NCBI GenBank assembly: GCA_022496805.1
Contig: CM040101.1
Span: 28,187,529 to 28,251,528, forward strand
Direction of reading: 5' to 3'
DNA length: 64,000 bases
Source of the DNA: Pohlia nutans
Lineage: Eukaryota; Streptophyta; Bryopsida; Bryales; Mniaceae
The position numbers and the translations under genes are program-made. The notes below the pieces were generated by a model, which saw only the letters and a list, made by a program, of their open reading frames with translations, did not search any database and was not told the DNA's origin. Positions within the stretch are counted from its first letter, which is position 1; each line of letters opens with the position of its first letter. Shown here one piece after another: positions 33,851-45,333 of the stretch.

Positions 33851-35300
33851 TCAGCCCTCCTCGCTGTCTCGATTGTCATCAACTGCATCCTCTAGTTCTT
33901 CATCTTCCTCTTCATCTTGTTGATCATCCTCTAGTTCTTCTGAATTGAAGTGTTCTTCAAGGTCTTCAAGATGAAACCTTCCACTTCTGCGAAAGATTTT
34001 GATGCGCTTTCCAGCTACTGGTATACATAGAGAAGTTCCATCTAACTCACGGAGTGAATAAGTGCCATTGAGGTGCACTTTAATCACTACATAGGGTCCA
34101 AACCATCTTTTTGCAAATTTTCGCACCGTGCTGTGTTGATGCTCCAATGTGCTATCAAATACAAGGACCCAATCACCCTCTCTAATCTTCTTTCTTCTCA
34201 TTCGGTGTGTTCTGTCAAAACGCTCTTTGTTGCTCAGTCTTGCAGCTTTCATTTTCTCCAATGCAATCCCAACATCCTCTGACAATCTTTCAAGTTGTTG
34301 GATGCGAAGCTCCAACAGTCTTTCTCTGCTTATGCCATCTTCCCATGCAAGAAACACCCATGTGGGAATATCGACCTCCACCGGCATGATTGGTTTCTGT
34401 CCATACATTAGTTCTACAGGCATGTAACCGGTAACCGTACTGTGTGTGGTTCTATCAGCCCACAGAGCAAACGGTAGCAATTTTGGCCACATCTTAGGCT
34501 TTCCTTTACAAGCTTTGACTAAAGCATGAATGATTGGGGGATGTCCCATTTCAATCTTGCCATTGGCCTCAGGATTGTAAGCCGTTGTCAGCTTCAATTG
34601 CACACCATATCGGTTGAAAAATTCCTTGGCTTCAGCAGCATTTAATTCTCCTCTGTCAGCTCTCATCCGACCAATACTCCCGTACCGACTAAAAATGTCT
34701 TCAAGTATGAATCGGCAAACATTCACCGTTGTCTTGGTCCTCAAAGCTCTTCCTTCAACAAAATTTGAGAGTTCTTCTCGGGCCAAAACAAGATATTTCA
34801 TCCCCCACATTGCATTTGGCATAGCAACCAAATCAATCATCCATTGAAAATGGATTGCAATGGGATAAGTCGGATGCAATTCGTCTCTGTGTCGTACCTT
34901 GGATTGTAATTGGCACACCACACAAGAAGCTACAAATTCTTCAACATCTTTGTATAACCCCTTCCACCAATATCTTTCCTTAATTTTTGTATAGGTGGCC
35001 CAAACTCCTCTACGACCGGCCCAAAGCATATCATGAAATTCTTGTAAAACTTTGGTCTTGGTCTGAAAGTCTCCCACCACCCTCAATGGCATTTCACCAA
35101 GTCTTTTTGCTCCCTTCCATAAAACCTCGTCTTTCAACAAATATCCATAAGACTGATGTCTGATGTCTTTGAATGTTTTATCCACCCAGCTTTCTTGCCG
35201 TTTCATGGTACTCAAATAGAGTCCAATGTCTCTTAATCTTCCTTCGTAGATCTCACTCTCGAAAGGCAAAGCTCCTAGCCAGCATTTCCTTGTGGATAGT
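33851..35300 (-). mobile_element. Ty3/Gypsy-type integrase fragment
   Basis: The ORF (472 residues) begins inside a frame change with the end of the ParB-like gene at about 35253-35270. It carries a zinc-binding region (H...CVVCQ) in which the usual second His is Arg (AGRRG). The integrase core has DLVAMP, ADRGELN and NPEANGKIE supplying the D,D,E residues, and a GPY/F-like module (RWFGPYVV) follows. The C-terminus is acidic. No reverse transcriptase or RNase H is present. It is probably a truncated retroelement inserted into the tail of the ParB-like gene; capture as cargo cannot be excluded. Confidence 0.7.
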
Positions 35301-36299
35301 GAACCAATCCTTATCCACCTTGACCTTCAACCCCGTTTTCACATCGGTGGTGAGTTTCTTGTCTACGCCTGGCTCCATGTCGTCGTTATCGCTCTCGCGA
35401 CGACGATCGTCTTCGCCATCACTGTCGAAGGTGATCACGTCCGCCGGATTGGGTTGAAGCTTTGTAACCTCTTTGGTTATGACCAGATCGCTGTCGTCGG
35501 CAGCCGTCGGATTCGTTTGCACTTCCGCCTGCTGTTCTCCAGTTTTCGGCAGGACCTGCTCCACAGCCTGCTCCATGACCTGCTGGTCGCCATCCGCTGC
35601 ATTTGTGGGCTCCTCCGCCTGCTGCTCCACAGATTCGTTCAGGACCTCCTCGACAGCCTGCTCCACGATCTCTTTCATGACCAGCTGGAGCTCATGTTCG
35701 AGCTCAACATCCTCTGGAGCTTCAGGGGATGGATGGAGCTGCGGATTCTCCATTGTTAGACCTTCCGGAATCTGTAATGGCTCGACATCTCGATTGTCGA
35801 ACTCATTGTCCGTCTCAGTGTCCTCATCAGCCCGTTGAGATGGCTCCTCACGTTGAGCCTCGACGGGATGCTCCTCAGTCATCCCGTCCTCGCGATCGTC
35901 CAACTCGATTACGTCGTCGTGATCCTCCATCGCCCGCTGAGGGTTGGCTTCGACACGATCGGTCTTCAGCCACTCACGGATCTGGAAGGTGTTTGTCCCG
36001 AATTGGTCGATTCCCTCAACGCTAGGATTGGTGGACACATGTGCACCCAGAGATTCTGTCCGCCGGTCAACCACGGGAGCGGGGTCTGCTGGAGACACTA
36101 GTGTCATCGGTGGTGACGGCGGGGAGTCGGAGTGCACGACCACGGGGCTGCGGCTGGCAGGAATCTCGTACTCAAGGGCATACGGAGAATTTGAGAACAT
36201 GAAGTCGTTCCGATCCAAATTGCTCGCAAGTCTCGCGATTTTCATATCTGCCTTCACGTCCGCCCGATCCACGAAGCCGTAGTAATATGCTCCAAACAT
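35253..36299 (-). CDS. Element C ParB/methyltransferase-like gene, exon 3
   Basis: The exon follows a GTGTAG acceptor and starts MFGAYYYGFVDRADVKADMK, the counterpart of element A exon 3 (MFDLQPVVVGTAEDNFQIM). It then becomes an acidic, Gln/Glu-rich tail (EQAVEEVLNESVEQQAEE). The frame ends at 35253 where integrase sequence begins, suggesting the tail was cut by a retroelement. The acidic ORF at 31455-32188 may be its continuation. Confidence 0.6.
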   Translation of the reverse strand: MFGAYYYGFVDRADVKADMKIARLASNLDRNDFMFSNSPYALEYEIPASRSPVVVHSDSPPSPPMTLVSPADPAPVVDRRTESLGAHVSTNPSVEGIDQFGTNTFQIREWLKTDRVEANPQRAMEDHDDVIELDDREDGMTEEHPVEAQREEPSQRADEDTETDNEFDNRDVEPLQIPEGLTMENPQLHPSPEAPEDVELEHELQLVMKEIVEQAVEEVLNESVEQQAEEPTNAADGDQQVMEQAVEQVLPKTGEQQAEVQTNPTAADDSDLVITKEVTKLQPNPADVITFDSDGEDDRRRESDNDDMEPGVDKKLTTDVKTGLKVKVDKDWFTIHKEMLARSFAFRE

Positions 36300-36585
36300 C
36301 TACACAGAAAACATATGGAGTTAGTATTCAATGTACTCAGCCATTCTACAACAACCAAAGGAGTATTATCGTCGACCCGATGATAAGGCTGAGCGTGACT
36401 ACATTCTCAGCGAGAACTACAAATATCGAGCACACAGCAATGTATAAAGGACTGATCTGACTCCTTTCTCTGGGTAGGACCATTATCGTCGACCCGACGA
36501 TAAGACGGAGAAGTGGACTATCTCGATTGGTATTCACAAGGACAACTTATATCGTCGACCCGACGATATCAGTGCGGGTGTGTAC
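36300..36585. repeat. Intron 2 of the element C gene with three palindromes
   Basis: Copies lie at 36366-36386, 36483-36503 and 36549-36569 (arms TTATCGTCG / CGACGATAA). This intron splits the methyltransferase-like motif I region. Confidence 0.9.
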
Positions 36586-37911
36586 CTTAGATGCCAACGG
36601 GAATTTCGCCCCTGCATAAATCCCGAGAACGTTCTCATTGGGAACAGCGCACGCGTGCAAGAGCTCAAAGTAGAACTTCATGCGGAGTTCAGTAGTGTGA
36701 ATTCTCCATTTCGCCTCCGTGTTCTTTGAGGCGTCCGCGTAGTACTGGCATAGAATCAGCGTAGTGTATTTCTTCCTCACCAGCTTCCGCGCAACTGCGG
36801 CGAATTCGTTCCCTTTCTTAAAAAGAAAGAGAAGTGTGACGTCCGGGGCAGTATTTCTGCTGGTCACATTGTTGAGCATCTCTCCTCTGCTAGGGACGTA
36901 CGTGGAGACCTTTGCTTCGTATTCATCGAGCTCGTCCTCTGCAAAGGTCTTTGCAGCCTTAATGTCCTCTTTCTTGGACAGGATTATGAGCCAAATTTTT
37001 GGCTCTTCAATATCAGGCTCCAGGTGATCAGAGAGGAAGTCCAGAAAGGGGTCGATCGCGCTCTGTCTATCGGTCGGCGCCGATTTAGGAATGACGTGGG
37101 CATCGAGCACCGCCAGATTCACTGGACGAGAAGTGTAGGAGTAATGGGAGCTTGTGACCAGAGCTTTGACATTCAAGTCCACTCTTCTCATTTGTACTCC
37201 TCCGGCAGGCTTCGGAAGACGGTACTTGAGCGTCATGAACCTCGTGTACAGGTGAAGCACCTCTGGAAACACCTGCGCCAGGTCCTTTGGACGCTTATGC
37301 CATCCTTCGTTGCGGAGCCGCTTCTGGAAGTAATCCTTACTCGGGTGCGAGAGCAGGAAATCCCACGTTGCGAACGTCCACTGGTGCCTCCTCTTCCACG
37401 GCCTCCACTTCTCAGGAATGACGTCGCCGCCACTGTCGAGGAACTTCAGGGTGGGCTTTATGGACATGATATCCTGGAGCACAATCTTCTTGCGCTTCCG
37501 CCGCTCAACCCAATCCCCGGCTGACATGTTGTCGGCCACAAGAATCTTAGTCTTTGAGACCGAGACTTTCGGATATGGTGCATTACGTCGAGGAGTATCT
37601 CCATTGAGATGCTGGGCGACCACACCGAAATCCTTATCCGTGAACCACCCAAATCGTTTGAAGAACTCCTTCTTCAGAGAAGAAGATCTCGGCTTCCATT
37701 TCTTTCCGTGGTTGTAGGGCTCTAAGGTTACCGAATCTATAAAGTCGCCCTCGGCATGCATAATAAGAAATTTTTGCCAATGCGCCCACAGATTGTCCGG
37801 AAGGGTGATTATTTGGATTTCGTTTTTGAGGTCCGTCACGCTCTTTACGGATGCTCCGTCCTTGTCCGGATTTATACTCTGAAATCTCTGCATCACGGCT
37901 TCCGTAAAGGC
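36586..37911 (-). CDS. Element C ParB/methyltransferase-like gene, exon 2
   Basis: The exon runs from a GTGCAG acceptor (AFTEAVMQRFQSI) to a GTACAC donor. The central basic region (WVERRKRKKIVLQD, KWRPWKRRHQW) may bind DNA. The C-terminal part contains ELLHACAVPNENVLGIYAGAKF, the degraded equivalent of methyltransferase motif I (element B FPRDVVLDCTTATG). DPPY is absent. Unlike exon 1, this exon is open for 442 codons without a stop, which hints at constraint. Confidence 0.6.
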
Positions 37912-37971
37912 CTGCACAGTATCAAAAGGTAATATTAGAATTCGTTGGTATTATTAAGAGCGGGGGGGATG

Positions 37972-37990
37972 TATCGTCGACCTGACGATA
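37972..37990. repeat. Element C palindrome in intron 1
   Basis: One copy (TATCGTCGA, CCTGACGATA) lies inside the 101-bp intron between 38012 and 37912. Confidence 0.85.
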
Positions 37991-38012
37991 ATGGGATGGG
38001 AGAAGAGGTTAC

Positions 38013-39440
38013 CTTGTAGCGGACCAAACTGAAGAAGGCGTTATTCTTTTTCGCCATCGCTTCATCCTTGTCGCTTGTGGGACGCTTGTATGTGGTCCAG
38101 ATGTTTCTACAGCTGATTATCTGGTTTCCCCACGTCGGCTGAGCATGGTCCAGATGGTTGGTGCAGTTGTAGTACTTGGATATGTTCCTCAGTTGATTTG
38201 CGTTCCGGGTCCACACAATGTACGCGCCCCATGTTCGAAGTTCATCTCGACGTGTCGCACCGCATCCTCCATTTTGTAGCTCCTTGGGTGCAAAAATGTT
38301 GTGCTGCTCGTTGATGATCATGAATTGTCCTCCCATGATCTCTTCCCAGGTCTCGGGTCTCTTTTGCAACAGCTTGTTATTTGCGTCAACGGGCGTCAAG
38401 CAGACGTTTTGTCTCTGCTTCACGTCGATAATCCGGATGAGACTCGCCTTCACGTCTTCAAGAATGTCCCTCTACAGAGTTCGAATGACGTATTCGTCCT
38501 TTGCCAGAATACACTGATCGATGTGCACCGTTTTTACTGCCATGTCGTGCAGAAATAACGCTTCATGCTCTGCCCAGAACGATTGCTGTATCTTGGCAAT
38601 TTTCTCAAACTCGGGAATCTTCTCTAGTGATTCTGCTGGGGTGGAGACTGTAGTCAGTGCCGAATCCGAACTTCCACCAGCAGCTACAGCACCAGACACA
38701 CCTGTCAGGCTGCGTTTTCACTTACGGCTGGACCCTTCACCCTCTGCTTCGGTGGCGTCTCTCTTCCTTGTCGATGTCCTCGGCTCACTCGGCTTTGCTT
38801 TTCTGCCTCCCGATCCTCCACCTGTGTTCTTCTTCTCAGCCCGAGGAGTTGATGTATTTTTTTGGGATTGAGTTGTGCCTTTCCCTACAGCGGGTCTCCT
38901 CTCTACGTGTTCCATCGCGTAGTGATCGAGTGTCTGGTAGATTCGCATGAGTCTATCGGCGTTAGACTTCGCAGTTTCGTTTAGCCATGGAACGTAGCCA
39001 AGTTTCTCAAAGTCATCGTTGAGACTGGCCATATCAGACCCCTCCAGGAATGCAATGAGGTTGTCGAGATCGAACTTCCCGTGGCTCTTATTTACATCGA
39101 TGACAATTGAGTGACAGTGATCTAAGACCTTTCCGTCGTCATTCATAGCGCGCAGAACGATGACGACGTAGTCATCCCTTTGACTCTCAATGATAGAGAC
39201 TTTCTCGTGTATGTTCCACTGTAGGTAGTTCGTCCTCCCTGCAGCTCTGTAGCAGAGGAACACGTAGTTTTTGAATCGGTTCACACCAAAACTCCAGGTG
39301 TGGATGTGATCTTTGAACTCCCAGAGTTTCCCGTAGTTCTCTGGCATTTCTGTGATGAATGGCTCATCCGTGACGGGATACTCGAACGGGGTCAGGTGAG
39401 GTGCGGTGGCGGAGTAATCGTAAGTGTCTTCAACTTCCAT
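38013..39440 (-). pseudogene. Element C ParB-like protein, exon 1 (two stops)
   Basis: The ATG at 39440 opens one frame to a GTAACC donor, broken by TGA at 38718-38720 and TAG at 38472-38474. The N-terminal domain resembles that of element A in layout (FKNYVFLCYRAAGRTN). A low-complexity basic segment follows (TRKRDATEAEGEG). The ParB-like motif is GGQFMIINEQHNIFAPKEL, with key residues eroded (EQHN for DGxHR). LRTWGAYIVW and CRNIWTTYKRP align with element A. Nine palindromes lie upstream. Confidence 0.6.
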
Positions 39441-39527
39441 CCTTTACAATCTGTGGCACGGTTCAAGGATCAAGCGTTAGAGGTCATCAATATTTTCATG
39501 CTGTGAATGCTAAGTTATCTTAGTTAT

Positions 39528-40548
39528 CGTCGACTCGACAATAGCTCTGTCTGAGCCTCGGGGCAATGGTTTTACGGATGTGGTCACGTCCTTCCTTTAC
39601 GGTTGTATGCTTCATCACATGACATTTTATTGAGGTCATACATTTTACTATCTTTTAACTTTTTGTTTATTGGCATTTATCTGATCTTTTGACTACTGCT
39701 TATGTATTGCGCTTCAGGCGTTATCGTCGATCCGACGATATCAGCAGTTATATGAATTTGTTGCTTTCTTCTCTCGGGGTTCTTTGGTTTTTCTTTATTA
39801 TTAGGTTGCGACGAGCGTCTGTTTCCTTCTCCGGAAGTGTAAACCAGGAATCGTCGGCCCGACGATAAGTAGTGTTCGTTGAACAGGGTCATGGTATCGT
39901 CGACCCGACGATTCAGTAATCCACGCACCGTGCCTTTTTCGTGTTTTTGTTAAGAGACTCGTCTACTTTTAATCAAGTCGATAATATGTGTTGGACGTGC
40001 TTTAATTGAAATTGGTATTGAAGTGATCGGTCGTTTGTTGATTCTTTGGGACGTTCGTAATGCACAGTTCATGGGGTTATCGTCGACCCGGCGATAAGTG
40101 TCACTTGACATGTATGTTAACTGTTATTTCATAACTGTGTGATTATTGAAGGGAATTTTTTCACCAAGTTTTACTGCATGAGTTACCTGTTTCTTAGCGA
40201 ATTGATGATATGCACTTATCCGTTGCTTTTATTAATTTGGTATTTAAATATTCGTGTTGTTGATGTTTTTTGTTCTTCATTTGTTATTCGGTGTATCGTC
40301 GGGTCGACGATATAGCACAGTGCATTGGTGGTATCGTCGACCCGACGATAAGGTCACTTTCCAACTAAGTTAGCTGATTCCTCTGTTTTGTGTGATATGT
40401 ACATTTGATATAGGATATCGTCGACTCGACGATAAGGTGCACTAGTATTTTTACGTCTACTGTAGCGTCTGTTATTCAGGAGTGTATGATTTTTGGAGTA
40501 AACTTCAATTTCGAGCTTCCACTGCTGTATCCTCGAGTCGACGATATA
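39528..40548. promoter_or_regulatory. Palindrome cluster in the 5' flank of the element C ParB-like gene
   Basis: Nine copies of the 21-bp palindrome lie near 39528, 39720, 39850, 39894, 40078, 40294, 40331, 40414 and 40529, at irregular spacing, within 1.1 kb upstream of the ATG at 39440. Both orientations of the central triplet occur (ACC and GGT). This is a candidate operator or nucleation region. Confidence 0.75.
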
Positions 40549-42121
40549 TGCACTGGTACACCCAAACTATAAAAATGATTGTTTCAGGAGGATATATAAA
40601 TGCTTAATTGTGCTAAGCCCTAACTGGAATACAGAAACCCTAACTTTTTAAACCAAATGGATTGAAATGGTTACCTTGTAGTTGTAGCTGGGATTGCTGT
40701 AGTTGCTCTTCAGGCTTGCAGAAATGCAAGAAATCAGTCCACTACAGAGCTGCAATGAATTGAATGCACTGTCAATGCTTACTGAGGAGGACAACAAAGC
40801 CTAATACATGCATGTATATTACAATTGCACGAATAATTGTACTATCAATGACCATTCAAGCTTAAAAACAGTACCTTTAACAACCCTAAACCCTAGCAAT
40901 ACGCAACCCTAAACCCTAAACACATGCGTCAGTTCTCAAATTATCTGTCTGTGTGTTCGCTGTGAGTTCTAAAATCTCTCTACCTCTATCTGTTTGTCTG
41001 TGTTTTTGCTGTGAGTTGTCAAATTATTTGTCTGTGTGTTCTCTACCACACAAAACCCTAAACCACAAATGCAGGCCAGACTGAACAAGTTACAAATTCA
41101 GCAAACAAGCAATGCAAGCAAGCTAGACTAAACAAACACATTGAACAAACAAGCAATGCAAGCAAGCTAGAAAAGATGAGTTAGAAATACCTGACTTTAG
41201 AAGTACGCGTTGAACCTCCAAATATCAACGCCCCAAACCAATGATCCGCACTCGTCAAATCGTCGAGAATTTCCTGCAACTTCGAGCCCCCGGGAGCCAC
41301 GATATGCACAGGTGTGAATTGCGGCACGCCGTAGCTCACCGGCCGCAGCAACTGGATGTCTCTTGGAAGTGTGTTTAGGGTTGAAGGAAGAAAATCGCAT
41401 GAACTGTAAACCCTAGGCTCCGGAAGAAAACTACGGAAGAAAACTGTAAATCCTGAAAACTACAACAAACCCTGGAAACGCGGGGAATGGGAGGAACAAC
41501 GACCACAAACAACAACAGCAAGAAATGGAGAAATGAGAAAAACCCTGAAAACGCGGGGCAATGGGGAGGGAGACGAACTCCCGAACCTAGGCCGAACCCG
41601 GGGGCTCGGCTCGGGAATCGGCTCGGCCCCGAACCTAGGCCGAACCTGGAGGCTAGGCTCGGTTCCAAAGCTTGGCTTGGTTCCGAAGCTAAATTCTATG
41701 GGAAGTTAGCTTCATGCATATGTGATCCGATTAGAAAGGGGATGATTTGCGAATTTTTTATGCCTTGTTTCATTTTGTAGTGATTCACCCAAAAAATTTG
41801 AAGATTTCAGTGTAAAAAGTGCTCTTAAAAAAGATTACGAGGGGAGGGAGATGACCTCCCAGAGCTAGGCCGAGCCTACGCCTACGGCTCGGGTCCCCCC
41901 GAACCAAAATCGGCTCCTCGGCTCGGTAACAGTTTCCATCCATGAAATTTTTTTCGTTCAATACAATTTTCCGTTGCAATTGTTCTCTTGACAACTAACA
42001 GTTTCCATCCATCCAAATTTTTCTAAGTTCTTCTTCTAGTTCATTACCATTTGTGTAGTTTGGATATTCAAAAGAAGATATTTTGATTTTACTCCCTAAA
42101 ACAGAATTGATTTATGTCAAG
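40549..42121. other. Non-coding: telo-box motifs and GC-rich repeats
   Basis: AACCCTAAACCCTA-type motifs cluster at about 40885-40922. A short repeat (AAACAAGCAATGCAAGCAAGC) lies at about 41105-41170. GC-rich CCTAGGCCGAACC / GGCTCGG repeats lie at about 41585-41665 and 41862-41935. The ORFs here are by-products. The stretch may include the promoter of the ParB-like gene. Confidence 0.5.
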
Positions 42122-45100
42122 TTAACCCCTAAACGTTCTCACCCTTTTCAGTATTGGCAGTTTTTCAAATATGCATTATAAAATGACACTAAGAGGGATA
42201 CTTTCAAGTTGATGAATGAATAAAAGTTGTACAATATGCATTTTAGATTCTATCCATACGGTTAGATTTGCAATTGCTATCACCAATATTTGTGTATTCA
42301 ATTTCAAACTACAAATTTAATACTCTTTTGTAATATGATTACGAATAAGATATTGACAATCTTATAATGAAATTTCTTGGGATGGGTTGAAATGTAATAT
42401 TCTAAGTGTAGTGATTTTTGGAGATTTTTTGGTTGCTTAATTTCAGTAGTTGACTTTTTCAAGTGCACTTTTAGACTAAAATCTTTGAAATTTTGGGTAG
42501 GACACTACAACATGAAATGAGGCATACAAAATTCACAAATCATCCCCTTTTTTATCGGATCACACATGCACGGAGCTAACTTCCCTTCAAAGTTTCATTA
42601 AAAAATCCACACTGCAGACAGTGCATAATGGATGATGAAACGGACTTCAAATCCGTACATCATGCAAAAAGGGGTTAACTTTCATTTTCATTTAGTTCAA
42701 AAAGTGAGATCTCAAACATAATTTTCCCAAATAAGTACAATCAAATAATGCAAATCATAACTTCTTGAAGTGCATGTTATTCTAAAACCAAGTGAACAGT
42801 TTTTTACTTCATATTGTTAATGTGGGATTTTTAATTGCATTTCAAAAGATTACCTTCGTTATTTAAATGAAAAATATAAATAAACAATAGGATACATCCA
42901 GCCGTGGAGATGTGCTCTTTACACTAACATTTAGAACTTTGATTTGCACATCAACTTCACTTTTGTTATTCATCTAACATTTTATAACGCATTTCGGATA
43001 TAAGTGTTGAATCTAGACGTTAAAGCTCTAAACGTCAAAGCATCCAGAAACTAGACAACTAAGAGATTCAAATTCACACTACGTTCTCAGCAATGCTTGG
43101 ATGAAAGTCATCCAACTTTTTAGAGATGTTGCACCAAATTCTTGTTCTATCTAACAGTTGGATGTAGTTAAACTTGAGTACATATTTTTCTAAATTACAG
43201 ATCTTGAAGTATGTCTAGTCGTTGACCCAGTTAGACTCAAATTGACTGTAGATCAAAAGTAACGTTGCAAAATTGAGGTTATAGATTTTCTTTATGATGA
43301 TTTTCTCAAATTGTCATAATAGTACTTTATGATGATTTTCTCAAATTGTCAATTCCAGGGACACCCTGGTACGTTTAGGGGTTAAGGGTTAAGAAATCTG
43401 GGATCTGGCATACATTCAAGAAATTTGATGCATTTGGAGTTCAAACTACCTTGCAAGGTCTCGCCTTTATCTTACAGCAATTTCTATTATTAGTATGAAT
43501 GGTTGCACTCTTGCGTATTAGAGGATGTTTGGTCATCCATCAAACAAGCTAAACGTCTAGTCATTTTTGGACGATATTTACATTAAAATATATAAATTAT
43601 TTTTGCATACATAATAAATCTGATTAACAAATCAAGGTGAAGATTTTCATTTCAAATTTGGTCGACTTAGAATAAAATGTATAGGTTGAGCAATACTTTG
43701 AATATTTAGGATGAACAATCTGTGGTAATTATAAGAATTTTAGAAACTACTATCGATGACTACAAATTTAGTGTATGATTGTCTATACTACACAAATATT
43801 ATATTTTCTAGTAAAATTATACTACAAAATATTATAATATATTTTAGTGTGTGTGATTGATTATACTACAAAATATTATATTTTATAATCAGTAAAATTA
43901 ACAAACTTTCTAATATTATTGTCTGATTATTTATTAAGACATATAAGTTAAAACAAATTGAATATTTAATCCCTAAACGTTGTAGAAACTGGACGACTAA
44001 CTTACAAAATCAAAAGCGCCCTACGTTCTTAATATCAATGACATTCACGACTTGGGGACGGTCTTTAAAGTACAACAACCATAGAATATTAATATTTGTT
44101 TCACGTAAAAAATACTCAAAACTCTTCCATGACGTTGAATGCAAAGAATGATGCATTTGACATTTGATATATGTTTACAAGTTCTTCATTTCTTTTTATC
44201 ATGCAATTAGATGGTATTTATTTCGATGATAGTCATGAGTTAGGTTCTTTAAACTACAGCAATCAGTGAATTTTCATAAAGTTAACATACTACAAATATA
44301 CTAACATTTCATCCATGGATATTTCTTGCATGCAACTGAACGTCTCATAGACACGCACCATATCATTTTGAACTTCAATCACATTTATTTTTCATGAGTG
44401 AGATTTTTAAAGTGAAGCAACTAGTAAATATTAAAATTCATTTTACATAAAGAATGCTCAAAACACTTGCATAACTTGACCTAATTGATGCAATTCACAT
44501 TCTAAAAATATTTACAACTTGTTCAATTATTTTTAATATCATGAAGAATGGTGGCTAATTTTATGAGATTCACAAGTTGGGAACTTTAAAGTACAGCAAC
44601 CGGTGTATAATAATATTCATTTCACGTAAAAAGCACTTAAGACACTTGCATGACTTGCATGCAAAAATGCATTTGACATTGTAAATATATTTACAAGTTG
44701 TTCACTTATTTTTTCATGCTTTCGGATGCAAATTCTAAGACAATTATGCGTTCGGTTCGTTAAAGTACAGCAATTTACCGGTGAACTTTCAATAATTGAT
44801 ATAAATATTTTTACGTAAAAATACCCAAACCACTTGCATGCAAAAATGGATTTGACATCAAAAATGTATTTACAAATTGTTCACTTATTTTTTTCATGCT
44901 TTTGGATGCAAATTCTATGACATTAATTTATGAGTTGAGTTCTTTTAAGTACAGCAACGGACCAGATAGTAGATACATTGGAGTATACTTGACATACTAG
45001 ATATGATCATTATGAAAGTTAGATATTAGAATGAGCAGAAACATTCTTCAAAGGGCCGGGTATGTTTTGCACCGTCACTGTCTTGATTCTACAAACTGTC

Positions 45101-45333
45101 AATATCCTATTCGTAATCAAATTACAAAAGAATTTTCAATATCAAGTTTCATATTTTATACAAAAATATTGGCGAGAGAAATCATAGATCTAACTGTATG
45201 GATAGAATAAAAAATTCATAATGTACAACTTTTATTCAGTCATCAAGTTGAAAATATCCTTCTTAATTGCATTTTATAATGCATCTTTGGAAAACTGCCA
45301 AATGTGAAGAGGGTGAGAACATTTAGGGGTTAA
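42122..45333. mobile_element. Element E: 3.2-kb non-autonomous TIR element
   Basis: Inverted repeats of about 235 bp lie at 42122-42362 and 45098-45333, with ends CCCCTAAACGTTCTCACCC and its diverged complement. Both ends are flanked by TTAA, suggesting a TTAA target duplication as for piggyBac/Kolobok-type elements. There is no coding content. A piece related to its TIR is also present in element A near 12590-12680. Confidence 0.6.
44060..44960. repeat. Degenerate satellite inside element E
   Basis: An approximately 175-bp unit recurs about six times, marked by TTAAAGTACAGCAA at about 44064, 44258, 44410, 44589, 44761 and 44945, with CACTTGCATGACTTG and TTTACAAGTTGTTCA within the units. Confidence 0.7.

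Noticed and set aside
40885..40922. Interstitial telomere
   Set aside because: Only a few CCCTAAA units interrupted by other sequence; such telo-boxes are common in plant promoters and LTRs.
41375..41668. ORF from GC-rich CCTAGGCCGAACC repeats
   Set aside because: Low complexity, mirrored on the opposite strand, and not supported by splice signals.
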